Source of the DNA: Cricetomys ansorgei | Lineage: Eukaryota > Chordata > Mammalia > Rodentia > Nesomyidae | Direction of reading: 5' to 3' | Length of the DNA: 64,000 nt | Assembly (NCBI GenBank): GCA_026225945.1 | Contig: JAMJFZ010000239.1 | Coordinates: 26,065,501 to 26,129,500, forward strand | Part shown: piece by piece, positions 10,501-22,620 of the stretch | Position numbering within the stretch: the stretch's first letter is position 1 | Layout: the number at the start of each line of letters is the position of its first letter | The notes under the pieces: model-generated | Databases searched by the model: none | Told to the model about the DNA's origin: nothing | Seen by the model: only the letters and a program-made list of their open reading frames with translations | Translations under genes and position numbers: made by a program

Positions 10501-10605
10501 ATAATCTTGCTAGGTGCCAGTCAGAAAACCGTGCGGTTTTGGAAGATCTTCAGAAACTTGCTAGCCCTTGAAGATATAATTCAGTATTTCACAAGTTTTG
10601 GGGTG
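7560..10605. other. Unique intronic sequence, no gene seen
   Basis: About 3 kb without a recognised repeat or exon. Open frames here are short, lack homology that I recognise, and overlap on both strands. A CRE-like tgacgtaa lies at 9307-9314, and an A/T-rich run (ttttattttattttaaaa type) at about 9676-9712. Confidence 0.55.
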
Positions 10606-10611
10606 TGTGTA

Positions 10612-10720
10612 CTTTGAGAAAAAGTCTCATTATGTGGACCAGGGTGACTTCAAACTCAGAGATCCTCCTGCTTCTGCCTCAGGAGGAGAGAAATCAAGGT
10701 GTGTACCACCACATCCAACT
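10612..10720 (-). mobile_element. B1 SINE fragment, reversed
   Basis: Reversed B1 text: aaagtctcattatgtggaccagg, cttcaaactcagagatcctcc and gtgtgtaccaccacatccaa. Diverged. Confidence 0.8.
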
Positions 10721-10920
10721 TCTTGATAGCCTTTGAGTCCAAAGTTAGAAAGTAACCTAATCCATAAGCCATGTTCTCTGTGGACAGTGAAAAACCCAGG
10801 GCTAGTTTGGCGACTGTTCCTAGCATTGATGCCTGCATTTCCTCCAGCGCCCCTTATAGCAAGGTCTCCTGTGACGAATTTGGAAGTAAATGAGACAAAG
10901 CACAATTTCTGTCATTTATT

Positions 10921-11040
10921 TATTATTAGAGATAGGGTCTTACTCTGTAGGCCAGGCTGGCTTTGACCCTCAGCAGCCCTCCCCCCACAACCCCCCTACC
11001 CCAATGCTCCACTTACAGGTGTGAGCCTCCATGCCTGGCT
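10921..11040 (-). mobile_element. B1 SINE, reversed
   Basis: gagatagggtcttactctgtaggccaggctgg (in parts) and acttacaggtgtgagcctccatgcctggct give the reversed B1 pattern. The centre contains C-rich runs. Confidence 0.8.
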
Positions 11041-11044
11041 TCAA

Positions 11045-12590
11045 AATTGCCTTCTTCTCTTTCTGAATTTCAATTAAGACCACCAGTTCCTGGGGAAATA
11101 TTTTATGTTTCATACATATTAAGGACTGTGAGGTTCCCAACTCTGAAGCTAACATGAGACCACTGAGAAAGGTCACTTTAACATTTTAAAATATTTTAAA
11201 GCATATTTTCTTTAAAAAGTATGTATTAGGAAGAGAATATAAATGTACTCAACTCATATTGGAGAAACACTAATATTGTATGGCTTCTGGGCTCTCTGAG
11301 GGCACTGATGCAATCTCCATAAAGTAGAATAAATATCTTTTCCAGGAAACCCCTTCCTCCCCACGCTGCTTGTCCCAGAATTTCAGAAATGTAGGTCAGT
11401 GAGCAACTGTCATCTCTATTTGCCACACAGAAGCCAAAATGCTCTGTGGAATCTGTACAGATCTGTCCCATCGTGTTGGGGCAGATCAAGATTAGCTAGA
11501 GACAATTATGCTTTCTAATGTCTTCATTTGCTCATGGATTCAGAATCTTCCAGGAAAGACTCAGATCTGAAACCACACTGGAAAAGAGGAGTAATTCCTG
11601 CCTCTCATACTCAGGAGCAAAATCCCATTGAGTAGAACACTGATGTTTCTGTTTGATATTTTGAAGTATAGCTATCTCTTCCTGCCAGCCGCATAGATGG
11701 CGTCTAAGATTAAAATGCAAATCCAATGCCCCTCCACTCTGCCCGTGACGTAAAGGAAGCTGGTGAGGCAAAAGATAAACCTCCCAAATGGCTCTTCTCT
11801 TTCTGTTACCGATAGCAGTGTCATCGATGTGGGCTTCATTTCTTAATTTGTAACTTAAGGAAACCTGTGTTTTGTGACACAGATTGCCTTATGGGTTTTG
11901 TGTGTGGGGAGGGAGGGAGCCTGGGTAGACGTGGGTGGGTGAGCTTTAAAAAGAACTTTGCATTGTTCATGTGCTCATTTTAAATATAACTTGTTAAATC
12001 CATTATTTTCCAATAACTGTGGACAAAAGCCATTTACTCATGTGTATAGATTGCCACCAACTGGAACATAACACCTGTTGAGAACTGCAGTTTGAATTTA
12101 GAAATTAGACTATTCTCTCTGGATCAAACTGAGTGGTTATGAAGCACAATTCTGAGAGAGTGGAACGCAGAGATTTATAGGTATCACTTCCAAAATGTCC
12201 TTGTGTAACTAGTAAACCCTTGTGTGGGCATACCTCTGAAGGTAAATAGGGAAACCTGGACTATCCAGACTTCTGGTGGGCCAGTAGCACTGGGGCCAGG
12301 TGGGCCCCTGGCCTTGTGCAGATGCCAGATAGGAATGTCTCACAGCACTTAGAGTGTTGCCTTTTCTGCGGTGTTATATTATGGCCTACATCTGCAGAAC
12401 TGATTCACATGAAAATTGGTACAACATCTTTTTATCTCCTTATACAAGTTCAAAACTTGAATAAGCAGGCGATGGTAATAATTGTATTATTTACCTCTAT
12501 GCCCCACATAGATAGTCCCGACAGAAGAGATTTTATACCGTTTATATTGCTAAAAGCTGGGTAATAAACAATATATCATGTGTTCTTTTT
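11045..12590. other. Unique intronic sequence, no gene seen
   Basis: No repeat recognised. Several short open frames on both strands are without recognisable content. A G-rich stretch (gtgtggggagggaggg) is near 11903. Confidence 0.55.
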
Positions 12591-12597
12591 TTTAAAA

Positions 12598-12786
12598 AGA
12601 ATTATACTTGAGCTGGATGGTAGTGGCATACACCTTTAACCCTTAATCCCAGCATTCGGGAGGCAGAGGCAAGCAGATCTCTGTGAGTTCGAGGCCAACC
12701 TGGTTCTACAGAGTTCCAGGACAGCCAGAGTTATAACAGAGAAACCCTGTCCCTCCCCCATACTCCCAAAACAGAATTATACTTGA
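12598..12786 (+). mobile_element. B1 SINE with perfect 14-bp target-site duplication
   Basis: The B1 body at 12612-12772 (gctggatggtagtggcatac, cattcgggaggcagaggcaa, gatctctgtgagttcgaggc) is flanked by identical 14-bp direct repeats, agaattatacttga, at 12598-12611 and 12773-12786. The A-rich tail is short and mixed with C. The intact duplication suggests a younger insertion than most SINEs here. Confidence 0.95.
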
Positions 12787-12787
12787 A

Positions 12788-12865
12788 GGCTTGGGAATAT
12801 AGCTCAGTGGTACTATGTAATGTTTGCCTTAGGTTCAGTTCTTAGCATCACAAAGAGCAAAACAC
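12788..12865 (+). mobile_element. ID SINE (tRNA-derived), decayed
   Basis: gcttgggaatatagctcagtgg is the A-box region of an ID element, and ggttcagttcttagcatcac its B-box region. It begins directly after the downstream duplication of the B1, so the B1 landed at the edge of this older element. Confidence 0.75.
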
Positions 12866-12869
12866 GGTA

Positions 12870-15800
12870 CTTGAGCAGCACTGTCCAAAAGAAACTGAAT
12901 GTGAGCTACACACGCACTTTCACAAGTCACCCTATAAAAACAGGAAAAAGATCAGCCAAAATAAATATAGATATTAAACTTAATCCAACACAACTCAAGT
13001 AGGTTTTCAATACGTAACAAAGTTATTAGAGGCACTTTACATTCTTTTTTTTTTGCATGTTGTACCTTCAGAATTTGCCCTCTATCCTACAGTACGTATC
13101 AGCTTGTTCCAGATACCTTCCGAGTGATCACTGTCATGTGTGGCTGTGTTGACTGTGGGAGCAGGGCAGCCTGAAAAGGGGGTTCACTTGGCATTTCAGC
13201 CCGACTTACTGCTTATTTTTAAGACTGCAGTTTCTCTCTGTTCATTTCTTCTACTCCTGCACACATGAAGAAAACATCTCCCCAACTCTAGAATTCTCTC
13301 TTGGATTCAGTACATTAGGGCTGGTGGGAGGGGGCATCATTCCCTAGCATCTGGGGTGAGGGGCTGCGCAACTCAGTTGGGGTGGTTGGAATTAAGTAGC
13401 CTTGGTTGGAAGTCTTCAGCAGTTTCTGATGTGGCTGCCAACATGTGATATTTTGTGTAATTGTTACGAAGCTGTTTAAATTGCATCGGAGTCAGATACT
13501 AAGCAGGTGGCATCCCAATTCTGCTTCTTTAAAAACAGAGGCAGCTTCGTGTCTAGGGTTTAAGAGAGCTTCTTGAGTTTCCACTACATCCTGTTGTCCC
13601 CGCAGTAGTGACCCTTACAGAAGTATGTATACTTCAGGCTAAAGTTAAGGCACCACACAATGCATCTGTTTATGCTTTTTCTTCATGTATAGCAGTAAGA
13701 AAGGTAAGTTAATGCAGGTGACTTTAAAATTGGGACATGCAGCAAATATATCCAGTATTTTTCTTAAGGACTCCCGAGTTTAAGGGGTTTATTTAGTTGT
13801 TACCATATCCTTTAAATATTACCTTCCCCCCTTTCTTTTGTGTGGGGGTGTTTCCTTCTCTCTAGCATTCTGGTTGGGAAATTAGTAAGGGAAAGGCTTG
13901 AGATTTGGGATACTTACAATACAGTACACAGATTAATTTGGGATACTTAGAGAATTTGATTTTTGTCTTTAGATAGTGATAACTCCTTAGATGATGTTTA
14001 ATTGGCTCGGTAGAAAAGAGCCCTGATATCCTGTAGGGATGAGAAGGTGGGAAGGAAGGGTAGGCATATATTGGCATGAAGAGCAAAAGAATACTTAAAA
14101 AGCACATATAGCAATCTGGGAGAAATAATTATGAAACATTAATCTGAACAGAAACTCACAAGGGTAAGGAGCTGATTCCACAGAACATGGTAGGAATGCA
14201 GCCGGTGAGACTGGATGCACTGGGGGTGCTTAGAGATTCTAGCCCAGGCATCTAGTTGGAGAAAGTGCTTGGCGATGCTAAGTAAAACAGTAGGTAATCT
14301 GGGAGCGACCCAGAGGAGAATAGAGGTGGAAACAAGGGTTAGCGAGATGTAGAGTTTCAGAGCTCCTTAGCAAGAACACAGCTTGCGATGTTTCTCACCA
14401 AAGGCTGGAAGACTTTCAGCAAACACCAATGGGCAGTAAGTCTGTTTACAGAGAACAAACAGTACGCAGACCACCTTAAATAGTTGAGTCATAATGTAAA
14501 TAAATACTTGCACTCAGATGTGCTTGCTATTGTAAGGTATTTTGTTTTAAAGTAAATATCCACCTGCTCAGCTCCATATTCATATACTTCGCTTGTCTTG
14601 ATGTGAACTTTATATGCATATCTTCATTTCTGCACAGTGAGAAGATATTGCTTGTTTCTTTCCACTTGGGATTTGTTTTAAGTGTGTTTGGCAAGCATTT
14701 GCATCTTGAATGGAGTTCATGACCTTAGTTTTCCTAAATTACCCCACTTCAAATAAAATCCATCCCATAATAGATTTGGTTGGTTCTGCCCGCCCATTTC
14801 TAAGAAACCACAGCTTGTAAGATCATATGCTTTTTCCTTCATCCATTTTGCTGTTGTATTTAAAATATGGGAAGAGTAACTTTGTAGAAAGTGTGATTCC
14901 ATCAAATCCAGGTAGAAATTTGTATCTTTGTTATCTGGCACTTGCTGTACCTAGGATAAATAATCCTTAATGGCGCTGAGTGCTGTCACATTTGACTGAG
15001 CTCTTCTGAGGCTCTGCGGGAGGCGAATCCAGCTCTAGTCCACACGGGGTTCCTCAGTCTCCACGAAGGTGGATAAACAACGACGTTACGGCAAATGAAT
15101 GCAGTAATTCACTCCTGTATGTCATTTACATGCCCTAAATGACATGTATAAACACACCTTTGTATGTGAACTTCTTTTAATAATAAAAATAAAGAAATTA
15201 GAAGTTAGAAAAATTAAGAGAGTGAAATTAACAATGTGTATATTGGGGGAAATTTAGAAGACTCCCCTCAGACAGAGAGCTGTCCTGACTGAAATAGCAA
15301 AACTGCTAGCTTCTTATCTAACGGAATGCAGGTGTTCAGACATACATCAGTGTAAGAGTGTTCATCCCTCCTAGCTACAGGCTTCTAATCTTCAGGGTTA
15401 ATTTTAGTGGGTAGTCTTAACACAATAGTCTATTAATGAACAGCTGAATTTTAGGTCTGTATGCTTGCTACAATAAAGGGGGGCAGGCATTCGGGGGTGA
15501 ATTATCTATTTGCTTTTTCAAGCTTGCTAACATACTGTCGAGACTTCGTTTCTGATCTTGACTATGGCTTTGTCTCTATGGGAAGGTCAGTTCTACCAAG
15601 AATAATTTTTAATATATCTACAGAAAGCATGACTAGTATTCATACATGCCAAAAACTTGAAGGCCAGTAAGACTGTTACAATTACTTAGAGCTGAGATGG
15701 CAGTGTTCCTCTCCCATCCAGCCCAGGAATTGATTTGAGTTTTACTATAAGACCAAAATAGACAATATTATTGATGAGAGACTGTTGTCACCATACAGTA

Positions 15801-16385
15801 AAGATGAGAAAGGGGCAAAGCAGTTGCTGGGCTTCAGACTCCTAGCAAAGGGAAAAACCAGGATCTTTGTCAAGCTGGTTATGTCCACAGTCTGGGTATC
15901 ATCGGCCCCCAACAGCTACTGAGTAAAACACAGACTGGCTCGTACGCCCTGGTCATTGTGCTGTGGTTTTGAATAGATGTTCTTTCTGGCCGCAGGTGGT
16001 AAGCATATTAACTCCGTGACTCCCAGGATGTCAGTCACCTCAGTTCCCTGAACATGCTGTACAGTTTCACAGGGCAGATAGTGTGAATGATCTTCACAAG
16101 CTCTTAAGGCTGAGAGCGCGAGAGACAGTTCCCCACATTTGTCAGGACCGGCAGGCCTAGGAGCAGCTGGTAGCCACATGGAGCCACGTCAGCCTACCAT
16201 CTAACCATGGTAATCGGCATCACCACCCATTGAAAGTTCTACTTAAGAACCTTTTCCCCCACGTGCTTATCTTTTAGGCTTACACAGTTTCTCGTTGGTT
16301 CATTACTAACAAACAGTGCAGTTGCATTTCCCACGTGCCTGCAGATAACATCACACCCTGACGACTCACATTTGGGGTTTGTCCC
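12870..16385. other. Unique intronic sequence, no gene seen
   Basis: About 3.5 kb with no clear interspersed repeat. It is AT-rich overall, with a CpG-containing patch near 15010-15095 (gcgggaggcgaatcc, caacgacgttacggc). Open frames such as 15461-15670 and the minus-strand 15916-16179 have no recognisable protein content. Confidence 0.55.
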
Positions 16386-16390
16386 ACTTT

Positions 16391-16757
16391 GCTTTCCATT
16401 GCTGTGATAAAACACCATGACCAAAAACAACGTGGGGAGGAAGGGGTTTGTTTGTCTTTGAGGGAAGCCACGATAGGCAGTCAAGCAGGGTAGGAACCTG
16501 AAGGTGAGGAGCTGAAGCAGAAGTTGTAGAGGGTGCTGCTTACTCACCTGCTCTCCATTGCTTGTCCAGCCTGCTTCCTTTTACAACCCAGAACCATCAG
16601 CCCAAGGGTGGCCCCGCCCACAGTGGCCGGGGCCCTCCCACTCCAATCATTAATTCAAGAAGATGCTTCACTGGCCTGTCTATAGTCCAGTTTCACACGG
16701 GCATTAAGTTGAGTTTCCCTCTTTGCACATAACTCCAGCTTATGTCAAGTTGACAAA
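16391..16757 (-). mobile_element. Rodent LTR-type repeat related to MaLR, antisense to the gene
   Basis: Plus reading begins gctttccattgctgtgataa and accatgaccaaaaacaac, then passes through tccagcctgcttccttttac and a cacagtggccggggccctcc block, and ends gcttatgtcaagttgaca. The same family is at 27246-27620 (minus) and 48290-48560 (plus). The opening matches the reversed 3' end of rodent MaLR LTRs. I do not know the exact subfamily name. A pure A-run follows. Confidence 0.75.
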
Positions 16758-17320
16758 GGAAAAAAAAAAAAAAACTGATACAGAGCTAAAGGGAAGCACT
16801 GCCCATCTGAAAGAGATGCGTTTGCAATTCACCAAAGTGTCAAACCGCAAATCTGCCTCGTATTCAGTTAGTAACTCCTCCTTTCTTTGCGTACAGTATA
16901 AACAAAATAGAATTCACAAGGTAAAATATCCACTTTCAGTTGCAGAGGAAGGTAATCTCAAAGAATAAGAGCATGAGAGAAGAAGAGTGTTTCTTCATTT
17001 GAGAGGAAATAACTTAGGGAGTAGAACCAGTAGTAGTCAAGAGAGGCTTATTGCAGGCCTTGCTGCCTTTGGCGGGAATGTGACTTGTGTTGTTCTACAC
17101 ACACCTGTATCCATATATCCACAGGCAAAGGCTCTTCCCATGCCTTTCAGTGTGGGAACAATCTTGGCTATGCCTGCCTGTGCTTAGTGAACAATCAAGT
17201 CTTCTTTCTCATGGTGCTGTGAGTCTAAAGCCAGCGGCACACCACAGTCTCTCTCTTACAATCAGGCTGAGTAGTAAAAACGGTTTGGGCTTGATTCTTT
17301 CAAGCCTAGGGGAGTGGGGC

Positions 17321-17650
17321 ACATTGGGAGATGACTCAGTGTGTAAGGACATGTACTTTGCAAGTATGAGCACCTGAGTTTAAATCTTAGCACTTGAGTT
17401 AAAACCAGATACACATATGTACCTGTGATCCCAGCTCTGTGGTAGAGGGACACAGGTTGATCACTCTGGCTTGCTGTCTGCCCACTTAGCTTCAGGTGCA
17501 ACTAGAGATTCCATCTTAAGGGACTAAAGTAGAGAGGACACCTAATAGCTTCTTCTGTCCTCCGCATGTGTATTATAGGTATGTGTTCACTCTGCAGATA
17601 CACCACACTCTCACGTGCATACATCCAGACAGACATATGCAAAAGTTAAA
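17321..17650 (+). mobile_element. B4/RSINE-type SINE
   Basis: tRNA-like head (gggagatgactcagtgtgtaa, gagcacctgagtttaaatc), middle B1-like text (acctgtgatcccagctctg) and a CA-rich tail. Old. Confidence 0.75.
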
Positions 17651-17659
17651 GCCTTTTCT

Positions 17660-19750
17660 GTCTAAATATTCACCCATTTTCTTAGTGTTTACTCCTTAAC
17701 ATTACTGAATTAGTCAGTATGTATGGTCAGTACATCCATGTAGTAGATATAAACGGGTTATTTCTCCTCGTCAGTGATCAGTCTTTGGTAACTCAGCTAC
17801 TCTGAAAATGAAAACTACACAAAGCAAGACTGGCCACTTGTAGCTAAACTAGCTCACATTATCCTTGCATTTTCAGCTCTAAATATAGTCTGTGGGCCAG
17901 GTATTTTTGTTGCATGGTTAGTTTGTTGGATATCCACGTGGAAGTAACAGTTGTGATATGCTGCCCAAGGCCTTCTATATTTAAAATCCATTTCCCCCTC
18001 ATTATTTAAATAAACAAAACAAAGAGCACCTCTGCTGGAGAAGTGTTCACAGACCTGATGAACTAGGTCTTTAGCCAGCAGAAATGACTTTGAAGGTTTC
18101 CTGTCTCATTTGTCTTTGGCATGACAAACTTCACACAGCAGTGACAAACAGCAGAGGTAGGCCACCAGGGTGTGGCACCCAGATTGTCCTCTGCCCCCTG
18201 GAAAGGCAGGAGGCCAGGCCAGTACTTCTGGTAAGGAACAGGTTTCCATAGTTTTGTCATTGATGTGTGCGGTGTCTGGGGCTATTCAGTACTATTGTGT
18301 CACCGTCTTTGAGAGTGGAAGGATGTTACTATATTGGCTTGCATTTGCTGTGAAGCACTCACCAAGCTGAGCTAACATTGTCTACCTTTGGTCTCAGAAG
18401 TGAAGGTGGCCCAGTTTGAAAGTTTGCTTGATAGTGTAGCAGAGCTGTAGCATGCATTTCTGTCTCAGTCCTGAAAGTGTGAGGAGGTGTGCCAGAATGT
18501 GCCGGAAACTCTCCTTTGTGTATATGCAGTGTCCGCCTGATGCCACACCTAGCGCGGTGCAGGCTTGGTGGCTTTGCCGTCAAGGATGCTCTTTTGGGTC
18601 AGTCAATTCTGTAACAGCCCCTGGAGGCATCAGGAAGAGTTCTTCATTCCCCTGTATTGGTAGTTGGGTATGAGGGTTTTGCATTTACATTATTAAAACT
18701 CCATTTGATCTTACTTAGCTACAGAGGAGCCGGCTTTCATGGGAGCGGGGGAAGGGAACATTTTTCCAAGAACAGAAATGGTAAACAGAAACTTTGGTAT
18801 TCAAATGTTTGTTGTTTTTTACTTCCCTGACCCTGAGGGATTTAATTGCTTCTAATTATCTACAAAAACACAAACCAACAAACAAAAAAGCAGCACAAAC
18901 AAAAGTCCCCTTTTCACTGCTCTGGGCTGCCAGGGCAGCGGGTCTCTTAGTTCCTGATATCTGGGAGGTGTGTTTTGGGGCTACTGTGTACCATCGCAGA
19001 GCTGAGTGTGGGACTTGCAGAACTGTGCCAAAGTGAAGCTTGTATCTCAGAGAAAAGAGTTGTGAACATCTTGAAGGTCATCTGCTTCATCTCCTTTATT
19101 TAAAAGATGGGAAAACTGGTCTGGAAGAAAGCTTCAAGTTTGGGTTCGCCTAATAGACCCAAACATTTTCCAGAAGCAGTTTTTTTCATATGTTACCACA
19201 TTGTCATTCACAAAGGCAGCACTTACCCACCTTTCCGCGCGGATGTGCTAAGAGACTCCCTTCTTGTTAGAGAGGAAAAGCTGCTGCTTCATGCTTCTGC
19301 TTAGGAAACCTGCCACCTGTCTTGTGGTGTCTTTCCACTGAGAAGGACACTTGTCTGTAGTCAGAACACAGCAGTGCTGTTGAAGGTGACGGTGATGATG
19401 GCAAAGGATCAAAGGCAGGAGGCAGTCGCAGACGGGAGCCCAGTGTGGTGCATTGCTGTCTGCTGGTGTCTGAGAGCTCAGCGAGAATCCTCGAGCAGGG
19501 TAGAGCAGCTACAAATGAAAGCCTGTCCCTGTGTCCGCCTGGCCATGGAGGGAAGCCTACCACTGTTGTAATCAGAAGTAAGGTTTGTCCTTTGGAATGT
19601 GTGATGCTTAATCTGAAGAAGGAAAACTAAACAGCTCCCCCTCCCCCCCCCTCTGTTGTTTGTACACCTGTGAATACTGTGGGTACACAGAGGTCATAGG
19701 AGGGTGTTTGGTGTCCTGCTCTGCCATATTCCACCTTGTTCCTTTGAGGC
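17660..19750. other. Unique intronic sequence, no gene seen
   Basis: About 2 kb without a recognised repeat. The many short open frames on both strands (for example 18452-18673 and minus 19267-19563) show no recognisable domain, start context or splice structure. Confidence 0.55.
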
Positions 19751-19761
19751 AGTACCCTACT

Positions 19762-20033
19762 TTCTCTTCTGTTGCTGGAATAAAACACTCAGACCAAAGC
19801 AACTTAAGGGGACAGCATGGTGGAGGAGCATGAGGCCTGCCACACGGCATCGGCAGTCCAAAGCATACCCACACAGGTCAGGAGCCGGGGCCAGGCTACA
19901 AAACCTCACCGCCACTGCAACAAAGCTCCACTCTATGAAGGTTCCATACCTTTCCAAATAATGCCACTGGATGGGGACCAGAGTGTTTAAGCTCATGAGT
20001 CTATGGGAAGCATTTCATGTTCAGACTACAACA
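19762..20033 (-). mobile_element. MaLR-class LTR (MT/ORR1-like), reversed
   Basis: Starts ttctgttgctggaataaaac and gaccaaagcaacttaagggg, contains agcatggtggaggagcatga, and ends agctcatgagtctatggg then ttcatgttcagactacaaca, the reversed 5' end of rodent MaLR LTRs. Confidence 0.75.
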
Positions 20034-20039
20034 GATGGG

Positions 20040-20227
20040 GTCTCCCACTGACCTCTAATCTAGGCTGGTGGACAGCCACCCCCAATTATCTTCCATTTTG
20101 CATCCCATAGTGTGGGGTTATCAGTGTATATGGCCACACCCACGTTTTTAGGTGGGTGCTGGGATTTGAACTCAGGTTCTCATGCTTGCATAGCAAGTGC
20201 TTTTACCCACTGAGCCATTTTTCCAAC
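20040..20227 (-). mobile_element. B4-type SINE, reversed
   Basis: Reversed text includes tgggtgctgggatttgaactc and ttctcatgcttgcatagcaa, then ttacccactgagccattttt: the tRNA-like head of a B4 element on the minus strand. It abuts the LTR on its left. Confidence 0.8.
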
Positions 20228-20249
20228 TTTGTTTCTTCTACTTCTGTCT

Positions 20250-20700
20250 TACAGACTCTTGAGACAACTGAAAAATTCATGAAAGAGGGTAGAAGGATTA
20301 AAAGAGCCAGAGGAACAGGATCTTTATTGTGACATTGTGTCTCCTAGAAGTGCCATAGACTCTACTATACCCGTGAAGTCTCACCAACACGACTGTCTAA
20401 ACATGACCTGCACAAAGATAACACCAGTAGGCATGCTAACGTGGAGGGGAAAAGCTCATGAGGTCTCAATCCTAGACAAAGAACTACAGGCAGCTAAGGA
20501 ATACGAAGAGTGGGAGAAATGGTCTTCCCCAGGAAAGCACACCAATTTGTTACCAAATGGTCAGCCCTAAAAACATAACTACAAGTAACCTTATACAGAC
20601 TGAGCAGGTTGTGTTGGTGTATTTAGGAACATGCACACACATGTATAACAACAATTAAAAAAAGAAGCCATGAAAAAGAATTCATTAAAGAGGCAAAAAG
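20250..20700 (+). mobile_element. L1 LINE 3' untranslated region fragment
   Basis: Matches the rodent L1 3' UTR pattern: tgtgtctcctagaagtgcca, agtctcaccaacacgactg, ggcagctaaggaatacgaag, then ggtcttccccaggaaagcac and tacagactgagcaggttgtg. It is 5'-truncated, with an A-rich end. The open frame 20337-20570 lies inside and is not a gene. Confidence 0.88.
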
Positions 20701-21042
20701 TAATTATTAATATACACTATTGATGAAAACAGAAACAAACCCTTTATTTCTGTCAGTTACCTATTTTGTTGGTTTTCATCACATATAACAGGCTTATAGA
20801 AGTACTTCATGTGTATAAACGAGACCCCAAAATCCATCCCTAGCTATAGCACAGTCTCGAGAAATCAGCGTTCATTTGAAGGTTTCGATCTATAAGTTAA
20901 ATCAAATTCAGCTCTGAAACGGTTCAGGGTTTAAAAACTTCAGCCTGGCACAGTGTTGAAATTACTCCTTGCAGCTTTTGCTACGTGTTACTAGATAGCC
21001 TCCGACAATCAGAAAACTAGTTCCCAGCATATAGTAGTTATA

Positions 21043-21397
21043 GTTGGCTTTCTCATTGTTGTGACAAAATACTTGAGTGAACATCCTGGAGGAGGAAAGA
21101 ATTGTTTTAACTCACACTTTGAGAGGGTTCAGCCCTGCTGTGCACCTGAGCAGAGCTGACTTACTGGTGGCAGGAATGTGTGGTGGAGGAGCTTCTTCAT
21201 GGTGGCTTTGCAGGGGGAAGAGGGAAGACTAGGACAAGGCAGAATTTCCCAAAGCCCCACCCCCCACCCCCACCCTGTCCAGCTACCCACTTATTCCAGC
21301 CAGGCTCTACCTCCAGTTGTTTCCAGAATATCTCAAAGTAGCACTGCTACTTAATGGGCCAAAATATTCAACATGTGAGCCTGTTGGGGAGATTCCA
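21043..21397 (-). mobile_element. MaLR-class LTR (MT-like), reversed, decayed
   Basis: Begins ttggctttctcattgttgtg, followed by a gaggaaagaattgttttaac block, and ends atgggccaaaatattcaaca and gtgagcctgttggggagatt, matching reversed MaLR. A C-rich interior (21256-21281) has runs of C5-C6. Confidence 0.65.
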
Positions 21398-22268
21398 AGT
21401 TGAAATGGTAACATTAGCTGGGGGTTCAGGTTTTCCAAGCAACATGATGATGCAGCTTTCCGTTTACAGAGCATACATGTCCTGGCCAAAATGAATTGTT
21501 TTCAGTGCACTACCGCCATACGCTATCCTGTCCACAAAGGTATTTGGAGGTGGTTGGGGACACTTTGGTCTGTAGAAATGGTTCTGCAGGATGCCTACTT
21601 CTGGTCAAGTCTGGAGTTACTTCACGGAGAACAACTGGCTAATTTTCTACTTGTCCTCAGGTAGTGGGGTAACAGTTGGACATAATTCCATTATTATATT
21701 AACTGCAAAGATTTATCTGTATCAGAGAACACTGCAGTCAGAGGGTAGCTCAACCTTAGATGGGCCAGATTATGAGTCAATCACTGGCAGCACTTCATTT
21801 CATTCTTTAGGTTAACAATGTATATAATGTATAAACGATGTAAAATTGTATTTTCAGTGTTCACTCAGTGCTGGTTGTATTTGGCTAGTTCTTTGGAGAA
21901 ATAAACCTCTCAGGCTTCAGTTATTAAAATAGAACCAACCACCCATTCCTCTTATTACAGTCTGTGCAATATTTTTGAATGGCAGGCTAAGTCTTTTAAT
22001 TGGTCTCCAGCTGATTTATAACCCCTTGTTTTATGTTTCCCATTTTATATCGGAATTTACAAGTTACAGCGCCGTTTTCTCCAGTGCCATCAAAACAGTA
22101 CAAACAGCGTTTAAAAAAAAAAGCAAAACAAAACAACAACAAAAACTAAGGCTCTATTCAGCAATGGAAGGAGCATGCACTCACACGTTTCCCTCATTTT
22201 TAGGTACCGGCATCTTGTCTGTTCTTCTGAGGTTCTTCGTGTAAGCTCTCCTGTGGAGTGGAGTGAAG

Positions 22269-22310
22269 AGGGGTATGGGGGTTGGGGAGAATGTCCCCCA
22301 CCCCCACCCC
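22269..22310. repeat. G-run/C-run imperfect inverted repeat
   Basis: Left arm has G4, G5 and G4 runs (22270-22287). The right arm has C5, C5 and C4 runs (22295-22310). The centre is gaatg. The arms are mostly complementary. Confidence 0.8.
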
Positions 22311-22602
22311 ATCTCTGTGTCAGGAAATAAAGCCTGTCACTCATCTAGTGTCTGGAACACAGACTCATTATCATTGGCCCTCTGACTCCCATCAGGTGTT
22401 GGGATTGAATATGAAATGCCTCCTGTTGACTCAGGTGTTGAGTGCTTGGTCCACAGCTGGAAGGGTTTGATGCTTTGCATGTGATAAATGACAACTATGG
22501 CCTTTACCTTTGTTGTCATAGATGGCATATATGGAAAAGTCTCCCCCCATTCTACTCATGGCACCATAGAAAGACTATGAGGGAAATAACCCTAGGTTTT
22601 CT

Positions 22603-22620
22603 CTCCAGCAGGTGACGCTA
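22603..22620 (+). promoter_or_regulatory. CTCF-like motif
   Basis: ctccagcaggtgacgcta differs at one core position (A for G) from the common CTCF form CCAGCAGGTGGCGCT. It is not inside a recognised B2 SINE. Confidence 0.35.

Noticed and set aside
12788..12865. Functional tRNA gene
   Set aside because: The A and B box-like sequences belong to a decayed ID SINE; no cloverleaf or anticodon stem is preserved. The same applies to the other ID and B-type SINEs.
20337..20570. 77-codon plus-strand open frame
   Set aside because: Lies wholly within an L1 3' UTR, which is noncoding.
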